DNA of 64,000 nt from Siderastrea radians (GCA_964017195.1 OZ024893.1:53099415-53163414); one strand, 5' to 3'. Positions 45,927 to 58,149 are shown, counted from the stretch's first letter. Notes: a model not told the origin generated them from the sequence alone. A program made the numbers and translations.

Positions 45927-46145
45927 ATGAATTCAAGTTGGATATTGTTGTTCTTATTGCATTTTGCGGACGTCTTCTGCGATGAACTGAAGGGAGTTGC
46001 AGAAAGAAAAGATCACCTAACCGTCAGTATCAAGCGCAAAGAGGTTCCACAAATCAAATGGTGTGTCCAGCAGACTAGGTACCCTTTCTCCATAGTGTTC
46101 GCAATCCCAAGTTATGCAGCAATGACAGATACTTTCCGCAGCTGA
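45927..46145 (+). CDS. Candidate signal-peptide-bearing small protein or first exon
   Basis: From ATG 45927 the frame gives a strong signal peptide (MNSSWILLFLLHFADVFC, cleavage before DEL), then a charged segment (ELKGVAERKDHLTVSIKRKE) and IKWCVQQTR. At that point a weak donor, AG|GTACCC (46078/46079), could end an exon; otherwise it runs 72 residues to the stop at 46143-46145. The end of the segment (…VPQIKWCV…) slightly recalls the start of a transferrin lobe, but no downstream exons matching one were found, so this is only noted. The KR and RK pairs also permit a precursor-peptide reading. The basis is the signal peptide alone. Confidence 0.35.
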   Translation: MNSSWILLFLLHFADVFCDELKGVAERKDHLTVSIKRKEVPQIKWCVQQTRYPFSIVFAIPSYAAMTDTFRS

Positions 46146-46876
46146 AAAGCTGGTACTCCTTGTAGGTGTATATGTCTGTACGTAAAGAAATACACAAAAA
46201 ATATCTAACTATTCCTTGGGGAACGAGTTCATACTATCAGGGATTCATGTTATCACAGGGAGAAGGGTTCGGAGAAGACGTAAGGGCGAATGGCAGCAAA
46301 CACGTCAAAGGTACGATAAATCACCAACTTCAGAACTTTACACCACTTGGGCTCGTATCTTGAGTGACCGTAATGTATTTTGTACCCTAAGGGGAAGGAG
46401 AACAACGGCGGGTATAATGCCCCTAGGGTTTTTCTTGTTTTCTTCTAGGTTACTTGCCCTAGACTTCCGGTTTTAACTCAGCCAAAAAAATACTCGTCCC
46501 AACTTTCGGTAAACATAGACATTATCTTCGGTTTTTTAGCGTCGGTAAATAAAATTACTAGGTATTAAATTGCATGTAAACCTCTTCGACGAGGGCAAGG
46601 ACGAAGTTGCTGGCGAGCTTTGAAAGTCACCGATTCTATCTTGTTACTTTTTCGACCTTATTGTTCCGGTTCTTGCTTTGCCAGACAAACAAAGTTAAAC
46701 ACTCCACAGTGAAATGCAAGCCTTTTTCGGCCGTTTTGCTTTGCTTCGCCAAAATCTTTAGTAAAATCGATGCAGAAAAGGACATGGAATTCAATGGAGT
46801 TAACTTCTCTTCGATGAGAGCAAGGATAAACAGGATAAAGATGCTAATGAGCTGTCAAAGCCAACGATTCGAGCTG
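46146..46876. other. Non-coding sequence, nothing recognised
   Basis: A repeated phrase (TCTTCGACGAGGGCAAGGA at 46583 and TCTTCGATGAGAGCAAGGA at 46807) suggests an old internal duplication. No exon supported. Confidence 0.4.
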
Positions 46877-48247
46877 GCATTAAGGCCGCGGGTGAGAGAC
46901 TAGATCATCAATATTCATTTATTTAAAGCGTATGCACGAAGTGCGACGAATGATAGCGACATTGCGCGAAATATTCATGAGTAAGCTCTGCAGTATAAAA
47001 TCTTTGGTTTATGCATCAATGATTGCTCGTGCGTTTAATCGTGTGGCAGGAAACATTGTGCATTTTAAGTATTGTTAAATAAAAATTTTCATAATAACAA
47101 TGATTAATAAATGCGTTGAGCGCTCCCTTGTTGTATCTGTACCGTTCTTTTTATTCTTTATCTGTTAGTTGAAACGTTAATTGCAACTTTTTAGAATTTT
47201 TACAGCAAAACAAAACGAAAATAAAATACTGTTTCTATCTCTATCTCGAATATTTATCAACATCACCAATTTTGTGTCCAATATTTATCAACATCTGGGT
47301 CTTTCGTAAGTGGAACTCCGTGAAATTTTTTTCTGTGTATATCTACACTGCTCCACAGACCGGAAAATAATAAAAGAGTTCGATTTCGTCGTTCTTTTTG
47401 GTTTTAATTAGTGTTTAATTCTACGTTTAAGCGGAAAAAATCCGCTTTGAAAATTTCGATAGTAAAATTCTCTTTCTATTTTGTGTGCGTTATAAATATT
47501 AATTGTTCAGCACCAATGCTTTTTTCTTTCGTTTATTTTCGACGGAAAACACACGATGTTTTTAGATTGCATGCAACCTATTGTTTGTTTCTGGATTGTT
47601 AACAATAGCTTCCTAATTTTTATATCCATAATTTACATAATAAAATATTCTTGGCTTAAACACTCGTGTTTCTTCGATAAGCCTTCGGAAGCCCTAAAAC
47701 CACCAATTTTGTGTCCAAGAATACAGCGCGGATATAAAATTTCCTGAACTGACACAGCAGACAGGTAAAATAGGTGTGTTGTAGGTTGTCACAACAGAAG
47801 CACTTTTTTCAAACAGGCTTTTTAACAGAAGTTTTAAGTCTTCAAATTTAAACAAGGACGATTTTACTAATTTAAAGGCTTATAACTTTCAGTGGAACTT
47901 GAAATCACAAAATCGGCTTCTGTTGTGACACAATAGAGGTTTTAACTGATCAACTAGTGGCAAAATCAAGAAGTGTTGTCTTCTCCGCGAGGAGAAAACT
48001 TGGACACGGAGTCGCGTTTTACCAAATCTTAACTTTGGAAGCTCAAAGCATCGCAAAGAAAAACAATTTATCGAAGGAAAAACAGTCTTGTTGCACTTCC
48101 AACATTCCTCAAGCTCTCTATTAAGTTTCAACGAAATCGGCTCCCAAACGATCAAGATCTAAAGCTTTTTAACGTACGACCTCCACCAAAATTTTGCCTT
48201 ATAAATTTATTCATGAGCAGCTTGTCACCCGCGGCCTCAATTTGCCT
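46877..48247. mobile_element. Inverted-repeat element with GGCCGCGGGTGA ends, about 1.37 kb
   Basis: The left end GGCATTAAGGCCGCGGGTGA (46877-46896) and the right end TCACCCGCGGCCTCAATTTGCC (48226-48247) are inverted copies. Further inverted similarity lies inside (AATATTCATTTATT against ATTTATTCATGAGCA). The phrase CACCAATTTTGTGTCCAA occurs twice inside (47261 and 47701). No transposase frame was seen and target duplications could not be defined. Confidence 0.55.
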
Positions 48248-48272
48248 TTTGACGGCGCTATAACTTGCATGT

Positions 48273-49345
48273 AAACCACAGGTCGCCCAAGCTCACTTTG
48301 AGAGGAGCGCATATAATTAACTTGTTCCTTTTTGCATATATTATGAGTAGTCAAATTACAATATATTATAAGTCGTCAAATTACATGCAAAATTTGAAAG
48401 TTGCACGTGAAGCGTGGTCGAAGCGGCCGATTACTTTACTGTTCAAAGTTAATAAAAAAACCTTGCTGATAATTCCAGAAAAGAAGTTCAAAATTACTTA
48501 CGTGCTACACATAGTGACATTTCGAATGTCAACCTTTAATACTATCAGAGGGTGTGAAAAGAGACCTCTTTTTAGCTTCTTCGTGTTCAAGATAAAATTA
48601 TAAAAGTAAATGTGTTTTTTGTTGCTGAATCTATTTAACCACGTGCGGTTTTTTCCGGTAACGCCTTGACGCTAAAACAGGAGTAAATCACAAGTTCTGC
48701 ACTTTGCACGCTTCACGTTCGATTTTCAAACTTCGCACGTAATTTGTCAAATACGCCTCCCATACACGGGATATTTTTGTCCTGAGCGTCTATTGTGCAA
48801 GTCTTCCAATGAAAAGAGATCAGAAATTCGCATTCGCGAACAGTTCGTCACACGTATGGTTCGATATGGTAGCGAGATTGAAAATGGCGATTTTGATAAG
48901 GAAAATGAAGCGAATGTTGGACTTTTTGGTATGGTTATTTTTTGTTACGATATAAAGCTATTGGTGTCTTGAAGAATTTTGGAGAGAGGTGCCAAATTTC
49001 GAGATTTGCAGCAAATAAATAACTTTGAATCAGTCACGTGACGGCTTTCAGTGTGTTACCTTTCGCTTCACTTACGAAGTGTTAGGTGCAAATAATCAAG
49101 GACGCTTATTCTCGCTCAAAACGCTTCAAATCACCCTAAAAGGCCTTTAAATAGCAATCAATACAACACAGAAACAAGGTGAACCATTTACATTATGAAT
49201 TATTTCGCATTTATGGCATTTAAAGCGCCTCAGTTGCATTTTCCATACAAACTCTTATATTTTGACGACTCATAATATATGCAAAAAAGAACAGGCTAAT
49301 ATAAGCGCTCCTCTCATAGTGAGCTTGGGTTACCTGTGTGTAAAC
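48273..49345. mobile_element. Inverted-repeat element with CCCAAGCTCACT ends, about 1.07 kb
   Basis: The left arm (CCACAGGTCGCCCAAGCTCA CTTTGAGAGGAGCGC…TGCATATATTATGAGT) pairs with 49260-49345 (ACTCATAATATATGCAAAAA…GAGCTTGGGTTACCTGTG) over about 85 bp. An extra partial direct repeat inside the left arm (CAAATTACAATATATTATAAGTCGTCAAATTACA) doubles the tip of the arm. It is a non-autonomous DNA-transposon-like structure. Confidence 0.7.
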
Positions 49346-51261
49346 ATTACGTCAGAAACCGACCCGGGGAAGTTGCTTGCTTACGTCAAATCACTCATCG
49401 AGGCACACAGACTTAAGTGGCAATGTCTGTAAGAGTGGTCCACTGAATTTCGGGTCAGAAAAAAGTTTTCCCTCAAACTTTGCCCAGGAAGCCATCTTGG
49501 GTCACAAGTAAATGAAACGAGTTTCGTTTTGGGAAATACGTTAAAATAGTTTTTTTAGAGCCCGCAACAGTAAGAGCGGCAAAAGGCGTAAATTAGCGCC
49601 TGGCCAGACACGAAAATGGCATAAGTTAGCGACCTCACTGCTCAAAAACCACAACACGCAGCCAAAAAGTGTTAATATTCTTACGTTTAGAGGTCCTTCA
49701 AGGGTGTAAAGCGTATGATAAATTTAATTTGTGTTGAAGTGGAAGCTCGTGATAATTGATATATTGACACACATCTGAGCGCTTTCTGAAAACTCGCAAA
49801 AGTACCCTGTCTTCGTCGGCCTTTATTTCCCGAGTCCAGACCGAGTCGCTCTAAATTCCTACCGAAGTACGTTAATGAGATGTCAGGGAGCACAGAAATA
49901 TAAAAATACCTTGCACTTTTTATCTTCCTTTAAAACAGTGACTTCGAACTTTTGGTGTTTTTTGCGAATATGACACACGCATTATGCAAATTAGGTTGTT
50001 GAGCAAATTCGGATCGTGTGAACTAAATAGCTTCTAGATGTTAAGATTTCTCCATTTCAAGTCATAAATACAGAAAAGCATACACAAATAGAAGTTTCGA
50101 ACTGTTCAAATGGATGAAATAAGCGAATTACTGAGTCCTGATCTTTGGATGCTTAAATCCGGAGAATTGCGTGACTCGCATTATGCAAATTAGGTTGTCC
50201 GCTAAACTTGGTCCGTTCCGGTAACTGTTGCAAAAAACCTTTCTAACTGTTTGGATCCCACTTTTGTTTTAATTGAATATTAAAGAAATGTTAATACTGC
50301 ATGCACTGTAGGTAGAAAACGTTGACGACGAATTCAGCTAGTTAAAGCACTGACTTCTATTCATGTGTCATTTGAATAACTCTGTTTGCAATGAAATGGA
50401 CAACTTGTAACAATTGATGAATCTCTACTTTTTTGTAGTCGGGTTTTGGTTTTTTATTCCTGCAATTTGCACTTTGATCTTCCTTTTCCACAACGCCTTC
50501 GAACTTTTGGTGCTTTTGTCCCGGGCCCTTTTGTCAAGCGCTTTATTTTGTTTATACAAGCTAGGTTGTTCGGGTCAGTGGAGCAAACTCAATAAAAAGA
50601 CCGCGAATTATAAAGTGCCGATGTTTGGATGCTTTGGGGCAAAATGTGACGAGAATTATGCAAACTAAATTTTCTGTCAAACGTTTAATCAGATTATAAG
50701 AAACTTGAAAGTTTTTGTTTGATTTGAAACGGCTAAAGCAACGTCTTGGTGGGTTCCTTTTCAAGGGTTGGTTAGATGGCCTCTTATAATATAAAACAGT
50801 GCTCTGGTTCGTTTTGTTCTCTCAATCAGTTTTATTGCATTTACAAGTATTGCATTTAATGTATAATGAGAAACATAAGAGAATAAATACAATATCAGAA
50901 TCACAGGAAAATTAACAACAATAAGGCTCAGGCAGGCTGTTATAATTATAGCTTTTATGATATTTTCAGGCTGAGACCTGAGGTGGCCAAAAATTACTAG
51001 AACTATTGTTTCCCAGTTAAATAGTAACGTCCAACACTGAAATTAGTAAATACTTGTCAGATAATTTTCCACCTTGGTACGTCAACAGCAAGCCAGTGAA
51101 GAGGGTTAGCTAGGCTTTCCCCCTCCCCCCCTCCCCCGCCCCACGACATGATCGCTAAACTGAGATCGTGATCGTGTATAATAATTCAAAAGAAATGACT
51201 ATGCTTCAAGTGAACTGCTCAAAGGAACATATGAGCAAGAAGTGAAATAGGCCATTTCCTA

Positions 51262-51292
51262 ACTAATAATGATAATAATAATAATAATAATA

Positions 51293-51324
<32 letters not shown>

Positions 51325-51350
51325 TAATAATAATAATTATAATAATAAAT
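51262..51350. repeat. (TAA)n microsatellite
   Basis: A long ATAATAATAATA run with AAT and CAA interruptions. A second short run lies at 51388-51407. Confidence 0.95.
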
Positions 51351-52280
51351 TTCTATAGCGCCATTTCTCAATGGTCCAATGGCGCTTTAATAATAATAAT
51401 AATAAAATATTTATATAGCGCCCTAAAAGTTCAAAAGCGCTTTACAGAAGTAACGTTAAAAATATTAAAAACATTATTAAAAAAAATAAATATAAAAATA
51501 GTTAAAAAGTTACAAAAAAATCCTTAAAAACTTAAGACTAATAAAAAAATGTTGCTAAAAAGTTATAAAAATGCTTTTTTAAAAAGGAAAGTTTTAAGTT
51601 TATGTTTAAAACGGGACACTGAGGAGCTGTTCTTGATGTCAGAAGGCAGAGTATTCCAGAGTGTAGGAGCTGCCACGGAGAAAGATCTTGCGCCATATGT
51701 TTTCAAGTTGAAATGCGGAATTGAAAGAAGGTCTTTTGAGACTTTACAAAGTTGTCATCACGTTAATCTACAAATAATCTTAAAAAACAACAAATAAACA
51801 AATAAAAATGAACTAAAATTGATCATAACGATAAATAAACCAGAAGTCCTAGCCAAAAGCTTTTTTAAACAGTCAAGTCTTAAGTTTAGACTTAAAAGTC
51901 GAAAGAGATACACATTTTCTTAATTCTAAGGGAAGGCTGTTCCATATGGTCGGAGCGGCAACTGTAAAGGAACGACCGTCATACGTTTTCAGATTAAATC
52001 TGGGAAACCAAGGAGATTATGACTAGATGATCTCAGTGTCCTGCATGCTAGGCTTGTAAGGCCTTAGAAGTTCCGTGATGCAACTGGAAGCAGCGTCATG
52101 AAGAGCTTTGAATGTAACCAGAGCGATCTTGAAAATAATCCTATGTTCAACAGGAAGCCAGTGAAGATTTCAAAACAAAGGTGTGACATGTTCAAATTTA
52201 CTTGTTGAATAAATGAGTCGTGCTGAACAGTTCAAGACACGTTGTAAATCTTGTAGAACACATTTAGGTTGGCCATAATT
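51340..52280. repeat. Interspersed repeat with TATAGCGCC and 'GTTCCAGAGTGTAGG' region
   Basis: TTTCTATAGCGCCATTTCTC and TATATAGCGCCCTAAAAG… GCGCTTTACAG are followed by two diverged copies of a block (51600-51730 and 51885-52000: CAGAGTATTCCAGAGTGTAG GAGCTGC…ACGTTTTCA). A longer stretch follows (CATGAAGAGCTTTGAATGTA …CAGGAAGCCAGTGAAGATTT). These phrases are typical of a repeat found in many aquatic animals. I cannot name its class securely. Confidence 0.65.
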
Positions 52281-52286
52281 GCTTTT

Positions 52287-52415
52287 AGCCTCCCTTTCAA
52301 AGTGAGGCTAAGTGCACAACCTTTCATATGAAAACTAGTTTTCATTCACGTGTGAATAAGACCATATTTTTAAATATTAAAGGTGTGCACCTAGCCTCGC
52401 TTTGATAGAGAGGCT
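52287..52415. mobile_element. 129-bp MITE
   Basis: AGCCTCCCTTTCAAAGTGAG GCTAAGTGCACAACC at the left pairs with AGGTGTGCACCTAGCCTCGC TTTGATAGAGAGGCT at the right. The palindromic TIRs occupy about half the element. It lies within the spacer of the large inverted duplication. Confidence 0.85.
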
Positions 52416-53038
52416 TAAGACAATTCGGAAATGGCTTATCAAAAGACACCTTCTCCAGAGTGCGAAAGTAGCTCGAAAGTTAAGCGATTCACCGTCGTCT
52501 GTGAGGCGCTTCCACTCGAAGTCAACAAGGTACGTTCCAAGAGGCCTCCCGTTCTTTAAGAGCTAGGTCTTAATTGAATTTGGACATGAAATCAAAACAC
52601 GCGATGCAGAATGATGCAGAATTAGGCTTTTTTGTTTTCGTTGTTGAAGCTTTTTTATATCAAAACTGATACAATGATATCCAATTCAGTTTTGATTGAA
52701 CTGAAGAAAAGGAACCAGAGCACTATTTTAAAAAACGAGCATCTGTGACCAGGTGACTATCCCTGAAATAGGAACCCATGAAGCCACGGCCTTAGCCGTT
52801 TCAAATCAAACCGGCATCGATGAAAGGGAGATCCAAAAAGTTACACATCTCTTATTTGGCAAAAAAATCCAGTTGGCATAATTTTCGTCACATTTTGCCT
52901 CAAAGCATCCAAACATCGGCAGCGTATAATCCGCGGTCTTTGACACGCAAATAACCTTGCTTGTCTCAAGCGTTTGCATAAACAAAATAAAGCGCTTAAC
53001 AAAAGCCCCGGAACAAAAGCCCGGGACGGGGTTTACTC

Positions 53039-53417
53039 CCCTATATTGCCTATACGGGGACGTGCCACTGGACAGGGCATGGTTTTTGGCCTCTCTGTCC
53101 TAAACAGGGTACAAAATTTTAACCGAGTCTGTCCTAAATAGGGTATCAACTTGTCGTAAACAGGGTATGGTCAGAACCGATTGTCGTCATTAAATATGGC
53201 TTACACAGTATTTAGGTATACTAGATCGGGGACGTTTGCTGGTCTTTGAAACACTTTAAATTGTGTAAAGCAAGGCAGTTGGTATAATAATCATTTGCTC
53301 TAAACAGGGACCTAAAATAGAGGGTGCTGTCCTACAAAGAGTAGGTATTTTAAGGCTTTTTTTTTCCTATACAGTCAGGCTCTCTAACCTTCAGTTGGCC
53401 AAGTGTCCCTCCCCCTG
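53039..53417. mobile_element. Repeat insertion in one arm only of the large palindrome
   Basis: Absent from the corresponding site of the left arm (near 50518-50530, TTTTGTCCCGGGCCCTTTTG). It contains CTATACGGGGACGTGCCACTG GACAGGGC (split here), shared with 39777, and a loose tandem of TGTCCTAAACAGGGTA units (53097, 53131, 53155). It inserted after the inverted duplication formed, or was lost from the left arm. Confidence 0.75.
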
Positions 53418-54548
53418 GGACAAAAGCACCAAAAGTTCTAAGGCGCTGTGGAAAAGGAAGATCAAAAGAGCAAAACGAAGACATAAAAAATCAAGACCCG
53501 ACTACAAAAAAGCAGAGATTCATTTTTATCCACCAGAACAGAATAACTGTAACAAGCTGTCCATTTCATTGCAAACAGAGTTATCCAAATGACACATGAA
53601 TAGAAGTCAGTACTGTAACTTGCTGAATTCATCGTCAACGTTTTCTACCTACAGTGCATGTAGTCTTAACATTTCTTTAATATTCAATTAAAACAAAAGT
53701 GGGGTCCAAACAGTTAGAAAGGTTTTTTGCAACAGTTACCGGAACGGACCAAGTCTAGCAGACAACCTAATTTGCATAATGCGAGTCACGCAATCTCCGG
53801 ATTGGCATCCAAAGATCAGGACTCAGTAATTTAATTCACTTATTTCATCCATTTGAACAGTTCGAAACTTCTATTTGTGTATGCTTTTCTGTATTTATGA
53901 CTTGAAATGGAGAAATCTTAAAATATAGAAGCTATTTAGTTCACACGATCCGAATTTGCTCAACAACCTAATTTGCATAATGCATGTGCCATATTCGCAA
54001 AATCACCAAAAGTTCGAAGTCACTGTGGTAAAGGAAGATAAAAAGTGCAAGGTATTTTTATATTTCTGTGCTCCCTGACATCTCATTAACGTACTTCGGT
54101 AGGAATTTAGAGCGACTCGGTCTGGACTCGGGAAATAAAGGCCGACGAAGACAGGGTACTTTTGCGAGTTTTCAGAAAGCGCTCAGATGTGTGTTAATAT
54201 ATCAATTATCACGAGCTTCCACTTCAACACAAATTAAATTTAACATACGCTTTACACCCTTGAAGGACCTCTTAACTTAAAAATAATAACACTTTTTTGC
54301 TGCGTGTTGTGGTTTTTGAGCAGTGAGGTCACTATCTTATGCAATTTTCGTGTCTGGCCAGGCACTAATTTACGCCTTTTGCCGCTCTTACTGTTGTGGG
54401 TTTTCCAAAAAATTATTTTAGCGTATTTTCCAAAACGAAACTCGTTTCATTTACTTGTGACCCAAGATGGCTTCCTGGGCAAAGTTTGAGGGAAAACTTT
54501 TTTTGACCCGAAATGCATTGGACCGCTCTTACAGACATTGCCACTTAA

Positions 54549-54689
54549 ACATTTACCAGAAACGCGTGGCTTACAAAAACCTGTCAAGACGAATAAGCTC
54601 AGTCACATGCAAGTCAAGGCCCCGGTCAAACGAGCTCAAAATTTCCATTCAACACCGTGGAGCTACACTGGAGCTCGTCGAAGCAAAGC
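54549..54689. other. Short unassigned spacer
   Basis: Sequence between the end of the right palindrome arm and the LINE fragment. No feature recognised. Confidence 0.4.
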
Positions 54690-55040
54690 AAAACTGCTGA
54701 TTGCCAGTGCATGCGCGCATGGAATTTAAAATTCTTCTTATCACTTTTAAAGTTATTAAGGGTCTAGCTCCTAAATATCTTTCTGATTTGATAGCAATTT
54801 TACCGTCGTCAAACTATGATCCACATCATAATAGCAACGGAATTCTCTTAGCGAGAAGCACACTGAAAACAAAGAAAACAATGGGTGACGGCGCGTTCGA
54901 GATTGCAACACCAATATTATGGAATAGTTTGCCTTTATAAGTTAGACAACAGGTACCATCGACAATTTTAAGAGATTACTTAAGACTTATTTATTTACTA
55001 AGACGTATAATTAATTTATCATATTTTTGCTTGTTTTTAC
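54690..55040 (+). pseudogene. LINE (non-LTR retrotransposon) ORF2 C-terminal fragment
   Basis: The plus-strand frame reads LPVHARMEFKILLITFKVIK, then GLAPKYLSDLI, LARSTLKTKKTMGDGAFEIA, TPILWNSLPL and, after a TAA, VRQQVPSTILRDYLRLIYLL. This is the conserved tail of L2/CR1/Jockey-like LINE reverse-transcriptase proteins (LPV..RIxFKILLITFK…GLAPxYLSDLI…GDRAFxxAAPxLWNSLPxxIR). A stop sits directly before LPV where Trp is expected, and another in WNSLPL*V. It is a 5'-truncated, dead copy, as is usual for LINE insertions. A TATTATTAATTATTATAA-rich 3' tail follows at about 55140-55170. Confidence 0.85.
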
Positions 55041-55416
55041 CATTATTTTTATAATTTCTGTTTATTATTTCTTTTAATCGTACATTCATTCTTTAATGCA
55101 AGACTGTAATGATTATATTCATAGAATATGCGCAGTATAAGTGTTAAATATTATTAATTATTATAATTCGGCAAGTTAGAGGCGTTTCGGCACTCTTTTC
55201 AGTGGATGGTACTAAATGATTCTGAAGGATGTTAAATGATGTTGAATGTTGATGAGCGACTTTTGTTTGCCATCAAACAGTCGCACATAAAAGTTTTAAT
55301 CAACAATGTTGGAATATGTTGAATCCGTTTAATCGACGCCCTAAACTGGCTTTATGACAACGTACACGAAGAGATAAAACAATATTTATTTAATTGTTTT
55401 TGAAACAGCTTGAGAC
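55041..55416. other. AT-rich 3' tail of the LINE and flank
   Basis: No gene. It probably includes the LINE 3' UTR up to about 55170. Confidence 0.4.
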
Positions 55417-55420
55417 TTAA

Positions 55421-57566
55421 GGTGGCTCCATACAGTTTCTCATCAGTTTCAACAGACAAATATACATAACTTTTTGATAATTTTCAGGACATTGATTTAC
55501 ATTTCACTAGGGAAAAGCTACAAAAGCGACTAGCCTAGCCTTTATACTTTTCAAAAAAGTCACAATTTCTGGGCCTGGCCCGTTTCCATGACAACCACTG
55601 ATATAGTTGTTTGGCTCATTTTTTAAGCTTACCCAGTTTCCTTAGGTCATTTCTTGGTTTTTACACGGTGAATTTTCGCTATTTTTGTTGTAAAGATGTT
55701 GTCGTTTGAGAAGTCTTAGCTGGCAAAGCTGTGAGAAATTTTGTACATAAGTTTTGCCAGAATAGTAAATTTCCGTTTTCAACGATTAATGCAGAAGTGC
55801 ATGTACAAAAATTACTCTTACTTTAATATGACTGAAAAACACAAAAATCCTACAAATGTTCCAATTTTAAAAAAATTTCACCGAGTGGAACACGCGCAAT
55901 TAGCGTTTGAAAATGCCTCAAAACCCACCTTTTTTCTTCACGTTACCAAAATAAGAATTCTCCAAGTTACGGGGTTGCGCATGCTCATGATTCCTTTTGC
56001 GTGGACGATCGTGGACAGCACGCAGGTAAGCGGTAGAAAAGCTTTTCTAGAGCTTTTCTTTCAAAAGAACAACATTTTTCTGGACAACTGCTTTCCTTTA
56101 CTGTAAAGGATCCACGTGACCAAAAAATTCGCAAAAATAAAGAAAGAAACGAACAAACAAACAAAAAAGAAGAAAATTTATACCGATTCGCGATATAAAA
56201 CTCGAACGAAGCCGCCACTTTATTGCCAGCAGCAAAAAATTTCGTTTAAAGTTTCCAGAACGCGGAATCATTAAACCACTTTCAGTTTCATTTTTACCAT
56301 TAACTGATTACAACCGTTCTTCAAGAAAAAATCTAAAGCGGTCATGTTTGCTCTTAGAACATCTTTTGGTATGCTACCCGAGAAAAGCAGGGAAGCTGGT
56401 TTATTTTATGTTGTAAGCTCAATATTTTGTCTGCCGAGACCCGCGTTGTTTCTTAGCGGGTACTTGCGTGTTTGGTAACTGCATGGAATAGCAAATAGTA
56501 TATAAATACGCTTTCAATTTATATTTAAAGGCAGACGTTGGATAAAAGGGGACAAAAATGTCGACAAGAAATTATATGTTTTGAAAAAGACCACATTATT
56601 TTTCTGCAAGGGTCAACAAGTCAACAGAACGCCTGCGAAACGCCGACTGTTTTGGAACCGGCCGTCAACTCGTTACTCATCCTTTATTCGTTCACTGAAT
56701 GCCCATGAATGCTGTCATTCTAGGCATAATTTTTCGTAAAAATAAAAATTGTATTTGAGCTGAGATACAATTGAACTTTTTTCAATTTTCGGTTTTATTG
56801 TAGACCACCGAAGTTTTTGAAGTCGCACCTTGTCAACACAAGTGAAACTTAGATCAAAAGCTACTGGTGACTGATAAATAGACACTGAAATATAAGTGCC
56901 CTTTTTGAGTTTCAACTTCTATCAAAATTCAATGACAACTGTTATCTCGTTACAAGTGTGTAATCTATTCATCGCAAAATAAAATTCACAAGTCAGCTGT
57001 ATTTTGCTGAAACCGTATGAGAACGGCCGTAGAGACAACTTACCCGACAAAAAAAACACGGCTTGTTAGAAAGGCAAAAACTAAAGCACTTTTTCAAAAA
57101 ATTACTTACACTTAGGCTCGATCCAAACAAACTTAAGCTTCTCATCCCAGAGATTCTCGACAGCTGACCTGGACAGCACTGATATTTGAAGTTGAGAACG
57201 GAGAGTTCTTCACGCATAATTCTTGAAGCGCGTAATAATTCGTGCAACGTATTCAGTCCTCTCTGTGTTGCTTGAACTTAAAGATCGCAATCAATTCAGT
57301 CCTATAATCGTAGAACAATCGTAGGACTGCAACTGTCAGCCACAAAAGCGATTAAACTAAAGGCTTTTCATAATTTCACTCAGCTATGTGCTCGATAGGT
57401 TTTGAAAAGGTAAGCCATAAAGATGCCTCAATCAGACTTTGGAAAAGTTTGCCTGGGAGGTTGATTGGCACATGTCATCTGACTTGGACTGTCGCGCTCC
57501 TCGCGCGCGCGCTTGTGCCAATTTAGTTCCCATTCCTCGCGCGCTGAAAAACTATATGGAGCCACC
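55421..57566. mobile_element. TTAA-flanked DNA transposon, 2.15 kb
   Basis: TTAA lies at 55417-55420 and 57567-57570. The ends are GGTGGCTCCATACAGTTTCT and, inverted, GGTGGCTCCATATAGTTTTT, alike in about 20 of 22 positions. A GC-rich CGCGCGCGCGCTTGTGCC stretch lies just inside the right end. Interior frames (for example 55741-56106 plus) are not recognisable transposase. A TTAA target and GG-starting ends suggest a piggyBac- or Kolobok-related non-autonomous element. Confidence 0.85.
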
Positions 57567-57570
57567 TTAA

Positions 57571-58149
57571 GCGCGCTGCAGTAGAATCAATTTTACTCGC
57601 TCCGAACATCCTCTGAATCACTCTTTTCAAGACCTTCGTTATCTAAATGAAACTTTCCCATCACATGACTGTCACCCTGTTAGGCCTTCATTTTAAACTT
57701 CGGCAACCTTCCCTACTTGATCACTGCTCCTTATTTAGCCAATATTTCAAGTGAAACTGACGTCCGCGACAGATTAAAACTGGACCGAGTTTTTCAATTT
57801 ATCAACCCAGTGTCCAAGATCTTCGCGCGAGTAGGATGACGGGCTATACGTTGATGGTGTTGTCGATCCACATTTCAAAATACATCAGTTTGTTGTGGAA
57901 AATTGGTGGGGGGAGGGGGTACACAAAGTTATTATTTGCAAAGTGAGTGCCCTCGTTCTCTTAGGGAAAAAAACAATGTTACTTACATCAGCGAACGCAA
58001 AACAGGAGTCGCGTAGGTCTTTTTCCTTGAGAACATTTTGCTGCATGCCACCGTTGGGGTATGTCAAAAGGAAAACAAAAATGAGAATAAAAATGCTTTG
58101 CCTTGGCATGTTCTTGATGATGAGGATATTTTCTGAAAAAAAATGAAAA

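Larger units (their letters stand above)
49413..54548. repeat. 5.1-kb inverted duplication (large foldback)
   Basis: The left arm (49413-50815) and the right arm (52697-54548) are reverse complements along almost their whole length. Where directly compared (49687-49893 against 54068-54274) only about three differences in roughly 205 bp were seen, so it is young or homogenised. The right arm is longer because it carries an extra about 380-bp insertion (53039-53417). The spacer 50816-52696 holds simple repeats, a conserved interspersed repeat and a MITE. It could be a foldback-type transposon, a long-TIR DNA element or a chromosomal inverted duplication. Neither a transposase nor clear target duplications were found. 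Confidence 0.88.

Noticed and set aside
45927..46078. Start of a transferrin-like gene
   Set aside because: Only the short VPQIKWCV resemblance supports it. No downstream exons with transferrin cysteine spacing were found in the following sequence.
57960..58109. Minus-strand signal-peptide frame at 58109
   Set aside because: Hydrophobic start only. No consistent donor or downstream coding exon could be paired, and an AAAT microsatellite lies immediately upstream.
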